This document shows positions 33,707 through 44,500 of a stretch of DNA of 64,000 nt, piece by piece. A program made the position numbers and the translations under genes. Source of the stretch: Lineus longissimus (taxonomy: Eukaryota; Nemertea; Pilidiophora; Heteronemertea; Lineidae); NCBI RefSeq assembly GCF_910592395.1, contig NC_088317.1, positions 7,626,001 through 7,690,000 on the forward strand, read 5' to 3'. The notes below the pieces were generated by a model. That model saw only the letters and a list, made by a program, of their open reading frames with translations, did no database searches and was not told the origin of the DNA. Every line of letters starts with the position of its first letter. Within the stretch, counting starts at the first letter, position 1.

Positions 33707-36700
33707 CTCTAATCTCCCACTTACCTGTCCCATTCCTGAACCCGGAAAATCATCAGAAAATCCTAAGTCCAATAAAATGGGGTGGGGTAAGGTCGGAAAC
33801 AGAATGCCCTGGATCAATATTATAATTGTTCTGTCGACTTCCTTGTCACACCCCAGAGCCTGGCAAAGAATTACACTAGGCCTAATCGGGTGAGGTTACG
33901 GATGACCTCAGTGACATAACAATTACGTATTCTCCAAAACAGTATAAGAGAAGTTGGACAGTTCTTGTGTACTCATTGATGTTTTTGTCAGAGGTTCGAT
34001 TTGTTAATCGACGAGATGCGTTTGTTTTGGATTTTTTGCTTTGCCATTGGATTTTGGGTCGTGAATTCGATGGATAACGGTGACGACGGTGATGGTGGCG
34101 GTAATGGTGGGCATGGTGATGGTGGTGACGACGGAGGTAATAATGGTGCGGCTAACGAAGGCCAAGAAAGGAGACATCTTCATGGCTACAGCTTGAATCA
34201 GCGTTTGGACTACGTGGATACTTTTAGGCTGCACCATGCGATGGGCATTGCGCATGCCCGGTCTTGTCGTTCTTTTGCCGTACATCACCGCATCCATCCA
34301 AGGACATTCTCAAGATGGCTAGACCAGTATGAAGAGATGTCGGAACGCCGCGACAGGTGCACCCAAATTGAGAGGAGACGGCGGAGGATTCGGCAGCATG
34401 GCAATGATGAACAAGGTAACTCATTTTTGTCAGGAATTTACGAAAGATGTACAATTTTAAGTGAAGTAGGCCCATAAGATTAAGGCCTGTACTCACTGAC
34501 GCGTTTTTCCGCCGCATTTTCACCGCCGGGCGGGGAATCCTTTGTTCACCTAATGAATAACAATTGATTTCCGCGCCTCGGTGAAAACGCGGCGCAAAAG
34601 CGCGACAGTGAGTTCAGGCATTCACTGTGAAATGAGGTTTTATCCATAGTTCGACATTATTCAGGGACTCTTCTTAGATTTCAGGCATACTCTACTCTTC
34701 TCCCCCTCCGATTCATCCCTTCACCGTCTGCTTGATAGGCCTACCGTTTGTCCTTTTCAGCGTTTTGGGCAGACATGGAAAATCAGCTCAACGACTGGTT
34801 TATTCAACGCCGTCAGCATGGAATTCCAGTATCCGGGATCGATCTCCAGTCACAAGCAGCCAGAGAATACAGACAATGGTGGACTAATCTGACGGAGGAA
34901 CAAAGGCAGCAGACGAGAGCGCAAAGGCCTCGCAATCAGGATTTCCGAGCGTCAGATCACTGGCTGACCCGATTCAAAGAAAGGTAAAAACAACGAAGCC
35001 ATTTCGTAAATTGGTATCTCACTTGGGTTGGGTTCTCTCACAACTTTTGTTCTGCCATAATGGAATAATGGGCCCAATGACCAAGAAATGGACAGTAATG
35101 GGGGAGTAAGCTACGTTTTTCAAAGCTAAAAGTGGTCTCCTTTTCCTTTCAGAAAAAGAATAAGCCATCGAAGAAAGAATAAGGACACGCGAACCCTCCC
35201 CGACAACGCTATGGAAATAGCGGCCGTCTATCGTAGGGAAACGTCTCAAATCATCCAAAATGGAAATTTCCATGTGATCATCAACATGGATGAAACATTT
35301 GTCAACTTTGACATGGTGCCGAAAACCACAATGGCTACAACAGGATCACATTCGATCGACATCAGATCCTCAAGAGGGAACGGGAAGATTGGATGCACGG
35401 TAACCTTGGCCGTCTCCAGCGATGGACGAAAACTACCAGCTGAGGTCAACTTTAGGGGCTTGGATGCTGAAGGCGAAGTTATTGCAGAACTGCGAGCCCA
35501 TGCTCCCCAGAACGTGCGAGTAAGTAAACCTTTTCATTAACTAATCCTGGTTTATTAGCTGTTAGATGACCATATCATCTTCAACTGCCAATGGAGCTAG
35601 CTCTATGATCTGCCTGTTCCTCGTGTTTAATGGTCTTTTTACGAATCCTGTTCTATTTTTAGAATCATTGCAGTACGTTGATCTTTGAAACCATTTCCCA
35701 AAGCTATCAGCTGGCTGAGCAACAATACAATCGGAGAATGAGTCATACATTTTCATGAATTGCACCGATTTATTCTTTATTTCTAAACGAAACGTTTTAA
35801 TCTTAGGTTACAGGTACTCCGAATGGCTGGGCAAGACATCAGTCATTGATCGAATGGTTGCAAGCCATTGTTGTGCCATTTATTGCCGGAGCAACCTTTC
35901 TCCTCATCTTGGATCGCTACCCTGCCCATAGACATCATCTGTTTACGGAGGAAATTCCGCGGCAAAATGGACAGGATTCGTTCATTCCTGGACGATGCAC
36001 TTCAATTTTGCAACCTTTGGACTTAACTGTAAATCGCAGTTTTAAATGTCATCTCAGATTGGTGTGGAAAGCCTGGAAGATTGGACATACCGAAGATGAT
36101 GGACACTGTGATCAGATTTCCCGCCAGGAAGTAGTACGTATGATCAGTCTCGCCTGGGAAAGAGTGGCATTCCAAGTGATAGTCAGTGGGTGGAGACTAA
36201 GTGGACTTCTTCCTGACGGGAATGACGACCCAGTGATCCCGCATCCAGCAGATGGGGAACTTGAAGAGGTTAATGATGAGCTTGAGTTTGACCCTGATGA
36301 CGCTGATGTTGACTTTCATGATGAATAAAACCTTATCAGAATGTTAATCTTCTGTTCAATTTTTTCTTTAATGCCCATTATCAGGCAGTAGATCACCCTG
36401 TTCTTTCGTCCCAGTTCCAATCTAGTGACTTTACCCTTCCATGTCAAAGACGAGGCCACTCTTTTTAACTACAGGTGATGAAATCAACAATCAGGCCCGA
36501 TCACAGTTTAAAGACTCCTTGTGGGTGTTCCTAGACCACTTCACTGCTTAACTGCAGAATAGCCAGGACTCTTCTATAATCACCCTTATTCCATTGGGCA
36601 ATTGATCGGTTGTAGTAGCTCCCATTGTGTAAATACAGTGTGTTAAATGGTGAACGAATCGCCACAGTGATCTTGAGCTGTTACGAAACCGTGACCCTAA

Positions 36701-36903
36701 TTGCCCCGGTCGCCCAGCCGCAGTACACGTAAACGACTACGTGACTAGGCAAGATTGTCGTAAAGCCTTACAGTGTCCATTGTTATGTCACTACTCCAGG
36801 CTGTTCCATAAATTGAGCTCTGCCCCAACCAAAATTAGCAATATTCGGACTTAGTCACTTGCGATAGGGTTTGGAAATGGGACAGGTAAGTGGGAGATTA
36901 GAG
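33707..36903 (+). mobile_element. Pogo/Tigger-like Tc1-mariner transposon
   Basis: 3.2 kb, flanked by TA at 33705-33706 and 36904-36905. Terminal inverted repeats of ~28 bp begin CTCTAATCTCCCACTTACCT. It carries a spliced DDE transposase gene. Removing it restores the P3 frame, so insertion was clean and later than Polinton B. Confidence 0.9.
34016..36328 (+). CDS. Pogo-like DDE transposase, four candidate exons
   Basis: Exon 1 about 34016-34413 (SLNQRLDYVDTFRLHHAMG, HTH-like SRSFAVHHRIHPRTFSRWL region). Exon 2 about 34762-34984 (CENP-B-like DLQSQAAREYRQWW, FRASDHWLTRFKE). Exon 3 about 35152-35526 (first catalytic Asp in VIINMDETFVNFDM). Exon 4 about 35806-36328 (second Asp in FLLILDRYPAH, then RCTSILQPLDLTVNRSFK, acidic tail). 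Borders carry GT/AG. Motifs are those of DDE_1 pogo transposases. The N-terminus (hydrophobic MRLFWIFCF or the later MDNGDD) is uncertain. No stop inside exons, so possibly recent. Confidence 0.75.
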
Positions 36904-37841
36904 TATATTAATTAATGAGGTAAACAGTTCAAACAAACCAATAAGTAAACTGATAGATGCTACTGATGATGAACTTAAATCACTGGGTTTTACTGAATAT
37001 GCCTTGAGAGAACTTAGAGGGTTAAAACACGCTGGTGATGATCTAGCTGCAGTTAAGATGGATAAGGACATGCAAATAGAGGAATTAAAAGATCAGCTTC
37101 ATAATTTAACAAGAGACTATGTAATGTCTGTAGAAGAAGATACTGAAGATAAAGGAGAGTTGAAAAAGCAAATAGATGAACTAAATGACAAATTGTATGA
37201 GGAACAGTCAAAGGTATGGAGGTTAGACAATGACAGGGAGTCACAAACTAGAAGAATTAAACGTTTAATTGTTGATGTTCTAAAGAAACCAGATTCAACT
37301 ATTCCTCTGAAGGACAGAATAAAGTTACTTTTTAAGGCGTATGGTGTAACTATTAGCGCCATAATAACAGCTGTTGTAATGACATTTACAACTCTAGGTC
37401 TCAGTATCAGTAGTGCTTTAAGTGGTGCCACTAAATCTGTAAAACCAACTCCAGGACCAGACGCAACTCCAGGACCAGAACCAACTCCTGGACCTACACC
37501 AGAACCTGGACCAGGACCAAAACCATCAATACCAGATAAAGTAAAAGAAGGTCTCAAGAAGTTTGCTGAATGGCTAAAAGAACTAGCCAAGAAATCAGCT
37601 GCGGCTTTACCTGGAATAAAAGGGTCTTTAGTTTCATTTTTATTGAAAACAATTGGTGCAGTTGTTGGCTTTCTAGCTGAACATCTGATCATAGCAGTTA
37701 TTGCTATTATTAGTTCCATAATTTATGGTTTAATTGGGGGTGTTAAAGCCTTAAAATTACGTAAAACAGTAAAAAAACATAAAAGGTCTTAGGTGAACTT
37801 CTATCAAAAAACAATGTTTAAAAAATAATTATTATGTAAAT

Positions 37842-38974
37842 ATGAATAAATACATCTCATTAAAAGACTATTTTAGTAAATGTAGCAATGAAAATCTTAC
37901 TGGATTCCTTCGTCCTAGGGTTATGGATCGAGCTATGCTCTCAAGACGAAGTCCGACTAGGACAAAGTCCCGAGAGCAAAGCTCGACTGAGACACACAAA
38001 GTAGTCCTGCCAAGAATGAAAGAATATGACGTCAGTACCAACACTAATGCCCAATTCTGCCGTAATTGTAAAAGGTGGACCCTTTTTGAGTATCAAAAAA
38101 ACTTGAATTCAGCAAGGTACGCAGCTAAAACTGTGAAGTATCAATTCTGCACCAATTGCAATTCGACTACTTACGATGATGATTTTAAAACTCTTGAGAT
38201 CAATATTGACAACAAGACACGTTACTTTGACAGTATTCTAAGGAAACTTGGATGGAGGCGGCTGTCCGAATCGGCAGTTAAGTATTTAAAGGACTTTGTG
38301 GAAGGGTATTTACAGTGCTACTTTTCAAGTCACAGAAAATGTCTTAGTAAGCAGAGATATGAAAGTACTCTTCAGTCAGCCCTAAAAATGGGTATTAACA
38401 CTCTCCCCTCTAAGTTATGTAACCAAGGGTTACATGGTGAAGCCATGCTTTTTAAATTTCACTGTGGGGAATATGATTGGTTTCTTGCAATAGAATTTAT
38501 TAACAGGGCAATTGGTAAACCGCAATTAACCGATGAGAATATCACTGACCTTAGACTAGTGTACTATGCTTTCCTTAGATTTCTGCATTACTGTGGTGTC
38601 AAGGTCACCATTAACTACAAGGTATTTTTACACCAAGCCTTTAAAACGCTGAAAATTGATTATGTAATATTTACACCTTTTTTAACCAACAAGGAGCGAG
38701 TTAATGATTTGGAGAGATTATGGTATGATTTCACTCAAAGTATTTTCTTCCAGAATTACAAGGTTGAGAAGGAATATGACCAGGATATTGACAAGCAGTT
38801 TGACGTTTTACTGAGTGCCAGTGCAGGTAGAGACAATAACTGCATCAGTAGTATTAAGTTTACACCAGCCGGACTTCGTCCTGAGAGCATAACTCGAGCC
38901 GGACTTCGTCCTGAGAGCATAGCTCGAGCTAGTGTTAAGTACAATAAAGTTGTGAAAACAGCATTTTGCACTTA
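37842..38974 (+). CDS. Zinc-ribbon protein with helical domain, Polinton B
   Basis: 377 residues. A double-hairpin insert (RAMLSRRSPTRTKSREQSST) is at residues 30-49. Paired CxxC motifs FCRNCKRW and FCTNCNST at about 67-105 form a likely zinc ribbon. A long helical region follows (ILRKLGWRRLSESAVKYL, TLQSALKMGINTLP, LRLVYYAFLRFLHYCGVKV). The last ~30 residues come largely from two more hairpin units (38870-38930). Zinc ribbon followed by an all-helical domain recalls TFIIB-like or viral late transcription factors, but this is a guess from layout. Present only in B here. Confidence 0.6.
37928..37988. repeat. Inverted pair of double-hairpin units, in frame
   Basis: GAGC-TAT-GCTC, AGAC-GAA-GTCC, then the reverse arrangement GGAC-AAA-GTCC, GAGC-AAA-GCTC. 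About 60 bp; linker CCCGAG gives Arg instead of a TGA in this frame. Confidence 0.9.
38870..38930. repeat. Two tandem double-hairpin units
   Basis: GGAC starts at 38871 and 38901, exact 30-bp period. One stem has a mismatch (GAGC-ATA-ACTC). Encodes LRPESITRAG / LRPESIARAS. Confidence 0.9.
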
Positions 38975-39069
38975 ACAGTCATTTTTCCATAATTTTAAAT
39001 GAATAATCAGCAAATGAATAGTCAGACATCTGCAATGATTGAACAACAGATGAAACAGATTGGTGTTAT

Positions 39070-39093
39070 GAGTCCTGAGAGCTTAGCTCGAGT
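39070..39093. repeat. Partial double-hairpin unit
   Basis: GTCC, TGA linker, GAGC-TTA-GCTC, GAG; the first half of the GGAC hairpin is missing. Encodes SPESLAR. Confidence 0.7.
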
Positions 39094-39257
39094 TGGGGCT
39101 TCTAACCAACAGAACACTGGTAGTTACCAACAAAACAGAACTAACTTTCAACAGAACTGCTCTACAAATCAACAAGTTTCAAACAAGCAGTTGAATAGTT
39201 CAAATTTTGTTACTCCTAGTCAAGGAATAGTCAATTCTAGTTGCCAACTAGGATCAA

Positions 39258-39290
39258 CTCGAGCTACGCTCTCAGGACAAAGTCCGACTA
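39258..39290. repeat. Double-hairpin unit in Q/N-rich gene
   Basis: GAGC-TAC-GCTC, TCA, GGAC-AAA-GTCC; encodes RATLSGQSPT. Followed by three 18-bp AGCAATCAACAAGGTTCA-type repeats (SNQQGS). Confidence 0.9.
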
Positions 39291-39912
39291 GCAATCAACA
39301 AGGTTCAAGTAGCAATCAACAAGGTTCAAGTAGCAATCAACAAAATTTGAACTATTTGACTGATAGTGGCCTTAAAGCCAAACAAGACTTAGAGATTCTA
39401 GTTGCAACTGGTAAAAGCAAGGATTTCCTTAATAAACAAATAACTTTTAATGACTTAGATAATATGACTGAAAAAGAAATCTTAAAACATCATAGAATGT
39501 ATGAAACAAAGATGGCTGCCAGACTTAATGATTCTTTGGGTAAGACAGTAATTAAAGCTTACACTAAATTATCAAGGTGGTTATTACCAATAGATGATGA
39601 AGATGATCTTTACCATGATCTTAGAAATGATTATTTGATAACTAACGAGTTGGATAAATGGCTTGGATGGTTGAGTTTGAGAATGGACTTGCACTTGCTT
39701 CAACAACACTTATTACTTTAGGTCATTGTCATGAGGAATCATCTATGAATACATCGAGTATGACTGCATCAAATATGAATACACCAAATATGACTGTCTC
39801 TGAATGTGACAAACCAATAGATGAAAGTCTAGATAACACAGGTAGTGATGATAAAGAAGACTAAATTAACCTGGTTATGAGAACATAGTTCGAATTAATT
39901 TGAGCAAGATAA

Positions 39913-40449
39913 ATGGAACTTGAAACTGTAACTGATACTACTCGAGCTATGCTCTCAGGACAAAGTCCGACTAAAGTTTCAGTGTCTAAGAAACCTCGAT
40001 CAGAGAAACAATTAGCATGGTCTAGAGAACTGGGTAGAAGATCTAAGGAATTTAAGAGGATAAAAAAGGATAAGATGACATTTAAAGTACAGGACTCCTC
40101 ACCAAAAAACAGAGTTGTGGAAAAGGAGGAAGAAGAAGTAGAGGAAGAAGAACCACAATCTCAGAATACTGATGTATCACTGCGTGAATCTAGTAGTAAT
40201 ACTTATGTCTATGTACTAGGTTTAGGTGCAATTATTTTAGCATCATTTATCATGTTTAAGAAACTTCCTAAAAAAGTAAGTAAAGAGCAGCGATCAGGCT
40301 TGAATCGAACTTTGTTCTCTGGACGTAGTCCTAATCGAGCTATGCTCTCAGGACAAAGTCCGAATGAAGCAGTCATGAAGGGATCAATTAGCCCTCTTGT
40401 TAAACCTGTAGTTAAAGAGAAGAAATGTACTATTCCTTTAATGGAATGA
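39913..40449 (+). CDS. Single-pass membrane protein, Polinton B
   Basis: 178 residues; start in ATAAATG context. A basic conserved segment (KQLAWSRELGRRSKEFKRIKK) precedes an acidic stretch and one transmembrane helix (YVYVLGLGAIILASFIMF) near residues 97-115, then a basic tail ending CTIPLME. Homologue in Polinton C at 60236-60730. Hairpin units lie near both ends (39941-39972, 40303-40364). Its 3' end overlaps the convergent 40430-41491 gene by 20 bp. Role unknown. Confidence 0.65.
   Translation: MELETVTDTTRAMLSGQSPTKVSVSKKPRSEKQLAWSRELGRRSKEFKRIKKDKMTFKVQDSSPKNRVVEKEEEEVEEEEPQSQNTDVSLRESSSNTYVYVLGLGAIILASFIMFKKLPKKVSKEQRSGLNRTLFSGRSPNRAMLSGQSPNEAVMKGSISPLVKPVVKEKKCTIPLME
39941..39972. repeat. 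Double-hairpin unit
   Basis: GAGC-TAT-GCTC, TCA, GGAC-AAA-GTCC; encodes RAMLSGQSPT close to the N-terminus of the membrane protein gene. Confidence 0.9.
40303..40364. repeat. Two tandem double-hairpin units with stem covariation
   Basis: First unit GAAC-TTT-GTTC plus GGAC-GTA-GTCC; second GAGC-TAT-GCTC plus GGAC-AAA-GTCC. GGAC starts at 40321 and 40351. Encodes RTLFSGRSPN / RAMLSGQSPN. Confidence 0.9.
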
Positions 40450-41491
40450 TCTCATCAGGTGGTCGAGCTTTGCTCTCTGGACTTTGTCCTAGTCGGACTT
40501 CGTCTTGAGAGCAGAGCTCGAGTCCGAGGTGCTTGTCTTCACCACAAGAGTTTAACTCTATTCGGACTTTGTCCTGAGAGTTTAACTCTATTCGGACTTC
40601 GTCCTGAGAGCAGAGCTCGATTCTTAACTCTAAAGAAACCTCTGTTCCTCTGAAATTAACTAGCTTACCATTCTCATCAGTGATTTCGAATTTTATGTGA
40701 TTAGTACACTTATTTATCGTTTTCTTACAATTCGGTTCGTATCGCTGCATTTTTATTTGGTCACCATCTTCTACAGGTATGATGCAGAAAATGTTAGATG
40801 GTTTATTGTTGTAGAGGGTCTTAGCTTTGTCAACCAAATTAGCTTGCAGGAATAGATATTTTCTGTAAAAGTTGAGTGGTCTTGTGGAGTAGTATTTTCC
40901 TTTCTTGGTGAATTTAGTTTGCTTAAAGCCAAACCATTCATTCCATACACCGAATAAGTTTGAGGAGAATGTTTTGCCAGCTGGTGTATTATTTACAATA
41001 GCATAGATTATGATATTAAGGTAAAAGTATTTATCCTCTGTAAGTTCAAGGGTTATGTAATTATTGTTATCACAGTAAATTTTCACATGGCTAATTCCAA
41101 TTTCTTTTATGTATTTTTGCCATACCTCACAAAACTCACTTAAACTAAAATGTCGAGAGTATGGCAATGTAGATTGTCTGTTTTTTATTATTCTTCTAAT
41201 AGAGGGGTTAACTAAAAAATTCTTACAAAATTCATCTGGCGTCGCATCGGATGTATGGTTAATGTCTTCAATGCACTGTTCTATTATGGTTGCATCCAGT
41301 TGATTATTAAGTTTAAACTCTTCGTAAAGAAACATGAATACTTGGGCACTCGCTGGCAGGTTATCACCTGTCCACCATGAATTGTAAAAGGTTATCGATT
41401 TCAAAGTAATGGATTTTATGTCTAATTGGTCTGTTAAGTAGTACTCAAATTTGGCTTCATTACATTCTTGTTCATTGATTATGAAGTCCAT
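40430..41491 (-). CDS. Second penton-like minor capsid paralogue, Polinton B
   Basis: 353 residues, start MDFIINEQECNEAKFEYY after an AATAGAAATG motif. Segments parallel the penton gene: NLFGVWNEWFGFKQT (penton NELFGMKSEW), YYSTRPLNFYRKYLFLQ (penton EKPINFRPINHFVFH) and C-terminal IKFEITDENGKLVNFRG (penton LNIRLTDEKGDIIDLNG). This suggests a second single-jelly-roll capsid or fibre-type protein. The last ~70 residues come mostly from hairpin units (ELCSQDEVRIEL). It converges on the 39913 gene and diverges from PolB with a 56-bp gap. Seen only in B. Confidence 0.6.
   Translation of the reverse strand: MDFIINEQECNEAKFEYYLTDQLDIKSITLKSITFYNSWWTGDNLPASAQVFMFLYEEFKLNNQLDATIIEQCIEDINHTSDATPDEFCKNFLVNPSIRRIIKNRQSTLPYSRHFSLSEFCEVWQKYIKEIGISHVKIYCDNNNYITLELTEDKYFYLNIIIYAIVNNTPAGKTFSSNLFGVWNEWFGFKQTKFTKKGKYYSTRPLNFYRKYLFLQANLVDKAKTLYNNKPSNIFCIIPVEDGDQIKMQRYEPNCKKTINKCTNHIKFEITDENGKLVNFRGTEVSLELRIELCSQDEVRIELNSQDKVRIELNSCGEDKHLGLELCSQDEVRLGQSPESKARPPDEIIPLKE
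40463..40622. repeat. Hairpin-unit cluster including a perfect-type inverted junction
   Basis: At 40463-40522 one unit is followed by an inverted unit, forming a ~60-bp palindrome centred on TAGTC. At 40561-40620 there are two 30-bp units, the first with its GAGC hairpin replaced by TTTAACTCTA. The cluster lies within the 3' coding part of the 40430-41491 gene. Confidence 0.9.
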
Positions 41492-41547
41492 TTCTATTTA
41501 ATTCAAGAGATTTATTGAATTTAATAAATTTTAATCTAATAAATAGA

Positions 41548-44500
41548 ATGACTGATAAGAATCAGAAAATACTTTGCACTACATGTGACAAGTACATATC
41601 CTACAATAATATGGCTATTCACAGGAGAACCAAAGGTCACTTAAGTAAATTAAATCCGGATTATGTGCCTCTTGCTCAACCCCGAGCCCAATCACTGATC
41701 CCTAAAACTATGGATAAGAAACTTGCATTTGAGGAAAATGAGCTAGATGGCATAAAGAAAGTGAGTGGAATAGAAATAGTAAAACAATTTGGAAAGCCTG
41801 TAGTCACCATTAGTTTGAAGATTGACAGAGAAGCTAAACAAGTGTATGAATACAGAGATAAATTAGAGGAGGTATTATTTCAACTCAATGATTACCATCA
41901 CAAAATTAGCATATCAGTATTTGCTCAGTTTGATCGACCTTTGGTCGAAGAGCAGAGCATTGATCGTCAAGGTGAAAGTGTAACCCGGACTACGTCCAGA
42001 GAGCATAGCTCGACTAGGACAAAGTCCCGAGAACAAAGTTCGACACACCCCATTCAGTCTCCAATGGAAAGCATAATTTCAAGGAACCAGGCAATTTATG
42101 CCATAACCAACCAGTTAAACTACATTAAGACACAGATTGAGGAAAGGTACTTTCAAGGGTCTGGACTTACACTGAACAAAATAGAGTCTTGTAACATGAC
42201 CATCTGTTCTTACAAGAGGTGTAAAGGTGGTCATTACACTAAATTACCATTTAAAACAAAAGCAGTAATAAATGTGGAATCAAATGACAATAAATGTTTT
42301 CTCTGGTCTTTATTGGCCGCTAAATATCTGAAAGAAAATCCAGAGACGGACTTTGTCCTGAGAGCAGAGCTCGAGAGTACATTAAATATTACTACCGATA
42401 TGCTACAAATGACTTCGTCACGAGAACAGAGTTCGAAAACTACTGATATCAAAATCAAATCATTTCCTGTATGTATTCAAAAGGATATTCCTAAGATAGA
42501 GAGTGATAATAATCTCAAGATTAATGTGTTCAAGTTAGAGAACGAATGGGCTAAGAGCACCTGTGAGGCAAAACTAGAACCTCTCTACCTGTCCAAGAAT
42601 TATGATGATGATGATGTCATCGATCTGCTGTATTTCAAGGACCATTTCATGTACATAAGAGACATCAATGTTTTCTTCAGGACACTAGCTCATAGAGTGT
42701 ATCTTTGCAGGAGATGCATGAATTACTTTTACAGGAAGTCAACACTAGATAAGCATAAAAAGAAATGTGGAGAACACGATTACTGTAAGATTACTTTGCC
42801 TCCACCTAACAGTAAATGGTCACAAATTAAATTTGAAAAACACTCATTCAAAAATAGAGTTCCGTTTGTGATCTATGCTGATTTCGAAACGATAAGCACA
42901 ACAGTCAATGATAACTCGAGCTCTGCTCTCAGGACAAAGTCCGACACAACTCAGACAGATACCACTAAAAAACTTTTTAAACAAAATGCATCAGCTGTTG
43001 GTGTTTATGTTCACTCAGACTACACACACCTTTACAGTAGCCAGTATGTGTCTCACAGGGGTGCTGATGTTGTAGATGTGTTCTGTAATTGGTTAATCAG
43101 GATGGAAGAACAATTCTCTAATTTATTGAACTGTAACTTTCCTCTAACAATGACAGATGAAGACTCGAGCTCTGCTCTCAGGACGAAGTCCGACTGGCAT
43201 AAATATCAATTAGAAACACATTGTTACTATTGTAATCAACCTTTGGGATATGACAAGGTCAAGGATCATGATCACTACTGTGGTAGATATCGAGGTGCTG
43301 CTCACAACTCGTGTAATTTGAATGAAAAGAAAGCTATGTTTGTTCCAGTGTTTTTTCACAATCTCAGTAATTACGATTCTCACTTATTTATTAAAGAATT
43401 AATGACTAAGCTACCGAAGTACAAGAAAATACTTGCCAAAACATCAGAGGAATACATTTCATTTCAGTTCGGTTGTTTCAGGTTTTTGGACTCGTACAGA
43501 TTCCTGCAGTCCAGTTTAGACAACATAACCAAATCAATGTTGGATGATGATTTTAAAATTACCAGACAGCTGTTCCCAAATACCACTGACTTTAAGCTAT
43601 TGAGGAAGAAGGGTTCAGTACCTTACTCTTTTTACACATCACATGAAAGCTACAATGTTACTTACCTAGAAAAGTCTATGTTTTTTGACGAATTGAAAAA
43701 TGAAATGGCACCTGATTCTGCCTATGATGAGGCTAAGGTAATATGGGATCATTTCAAGATCAGGAATCACGGTGAGTTCATTGACCTCTACCTCAAAACT
43801 GATGTGATCCTTTTAGCTGATTTATTTGAGAAATTCAGGGATGTCAATTTGAACTACTTTCAGATAGATCCATGTCACTGTTACTCGGCACCAGGCCTAA
43901 CCTGGCAAGCTGGTTTGAAGTACACAGGAATAAACCTAGAACTACTGACTGATACCAACATCTTACTTACTTTTGAGAAAGCAATACGAGGTGGAATTTC
44001 GGGTGTTATGGGAACAAGACATGTCAAGGCAGATGAACACCACAAACTACTCTACGTAGACGCAAATAATCTCTACGGCTGGTCCATGATGGAACCTCAA
44101 CCCTATGGTAGTTTTGAAATGATAGATATTGATCCACTCGAGCTATGCTCTCAGGACAAAGCTCGACTTAACATGAATGTTATCAGTAAAGAGCAGATTA
44201 TGGCAATTCCAAGTGATAGTGAAGTAGGCTACTTCTTAGAGGTTGATTTGGAGTATCCAGGAAATATTAAATTTAAGTCAAGGAACTTTCCATTCTGTCC
44301 CGAATCTCTCTTTATTGAAGATGATGAATTAAGTCCTTACCAGAGAGAGTTACTGGGCGATGATAAAAGATCAAATGTAGAGAAACTAATACTAACACAA
44401 AAGGATAAAACTAATTACATAGTGCATTACAGAATGCTACAATTTTACCTCAAGCACGGAATGGTACTTAAGAGGGTTCATTCAGTGATAAGCTTTAAAC

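Larger units (their letters stand above)
33023..37792 (+). pseudogene. Polinton B P2/P3 protein, split by a pogo transposon
   Basis: Start MAEGGENYEMSDYYPH. The N-terminus has DPDYEPDYKPEDY and two copies of YxDIFGFNKKPR. A frameshift near 33290 is followed by MEKELSYDTIEDKLD, SNWKYDKKKLSNLSPHIS and TKENGSFYAEGTLKTKFG. At 33705 a pogo element begins; after 36905 the frame resumes exactly (ISKLIDATDDELKSLGFTE, coiled coil, IPLKDRIKLLFKAYG, hydrophobic helix, Pro/Gly hinge, VKEGLKKFAEWLKELAKK, C-terminal hydrophobic segment) to 37792. The layout suggests a virion protein with membrane-active C-terminus; inference only. Confidence 0.7.
38999..39864 (+). pseudogene. Gln/Asn-rich Polinton B protein with late frameshift
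   Basis: Start in TTTAAATG context. The N-terminal ~115 codons are Gln/Asn/Ser-rich (SSNQQG repeats) with two hairpin units. Then a conserved domain: LVATGKSKDFLNKQITFNDLDNMTEKEILK, YETKMAARLNDSLGKT and DLYHDLRNDYLITNELDKW. Compared with Polinton C (59640-60230), a single-base loss near 39683 moves the hydrophobic C-terminus (GLALASTTLITLGH) into another frame ending at 39864. Function unknown; hydrophobic end suggests membrane association. Confidence 0.6.

Noticed and set aside
34004-34297. Minus-strand frame opposite transposase exon 1
   Set aside because: Antisense shadow of the Gly/Asp-rich coding exon.
37117-37719. 200-codon minus frame inside P3
   Set aside because: Antisense of a coding region with strong homology on plus; no start motif.
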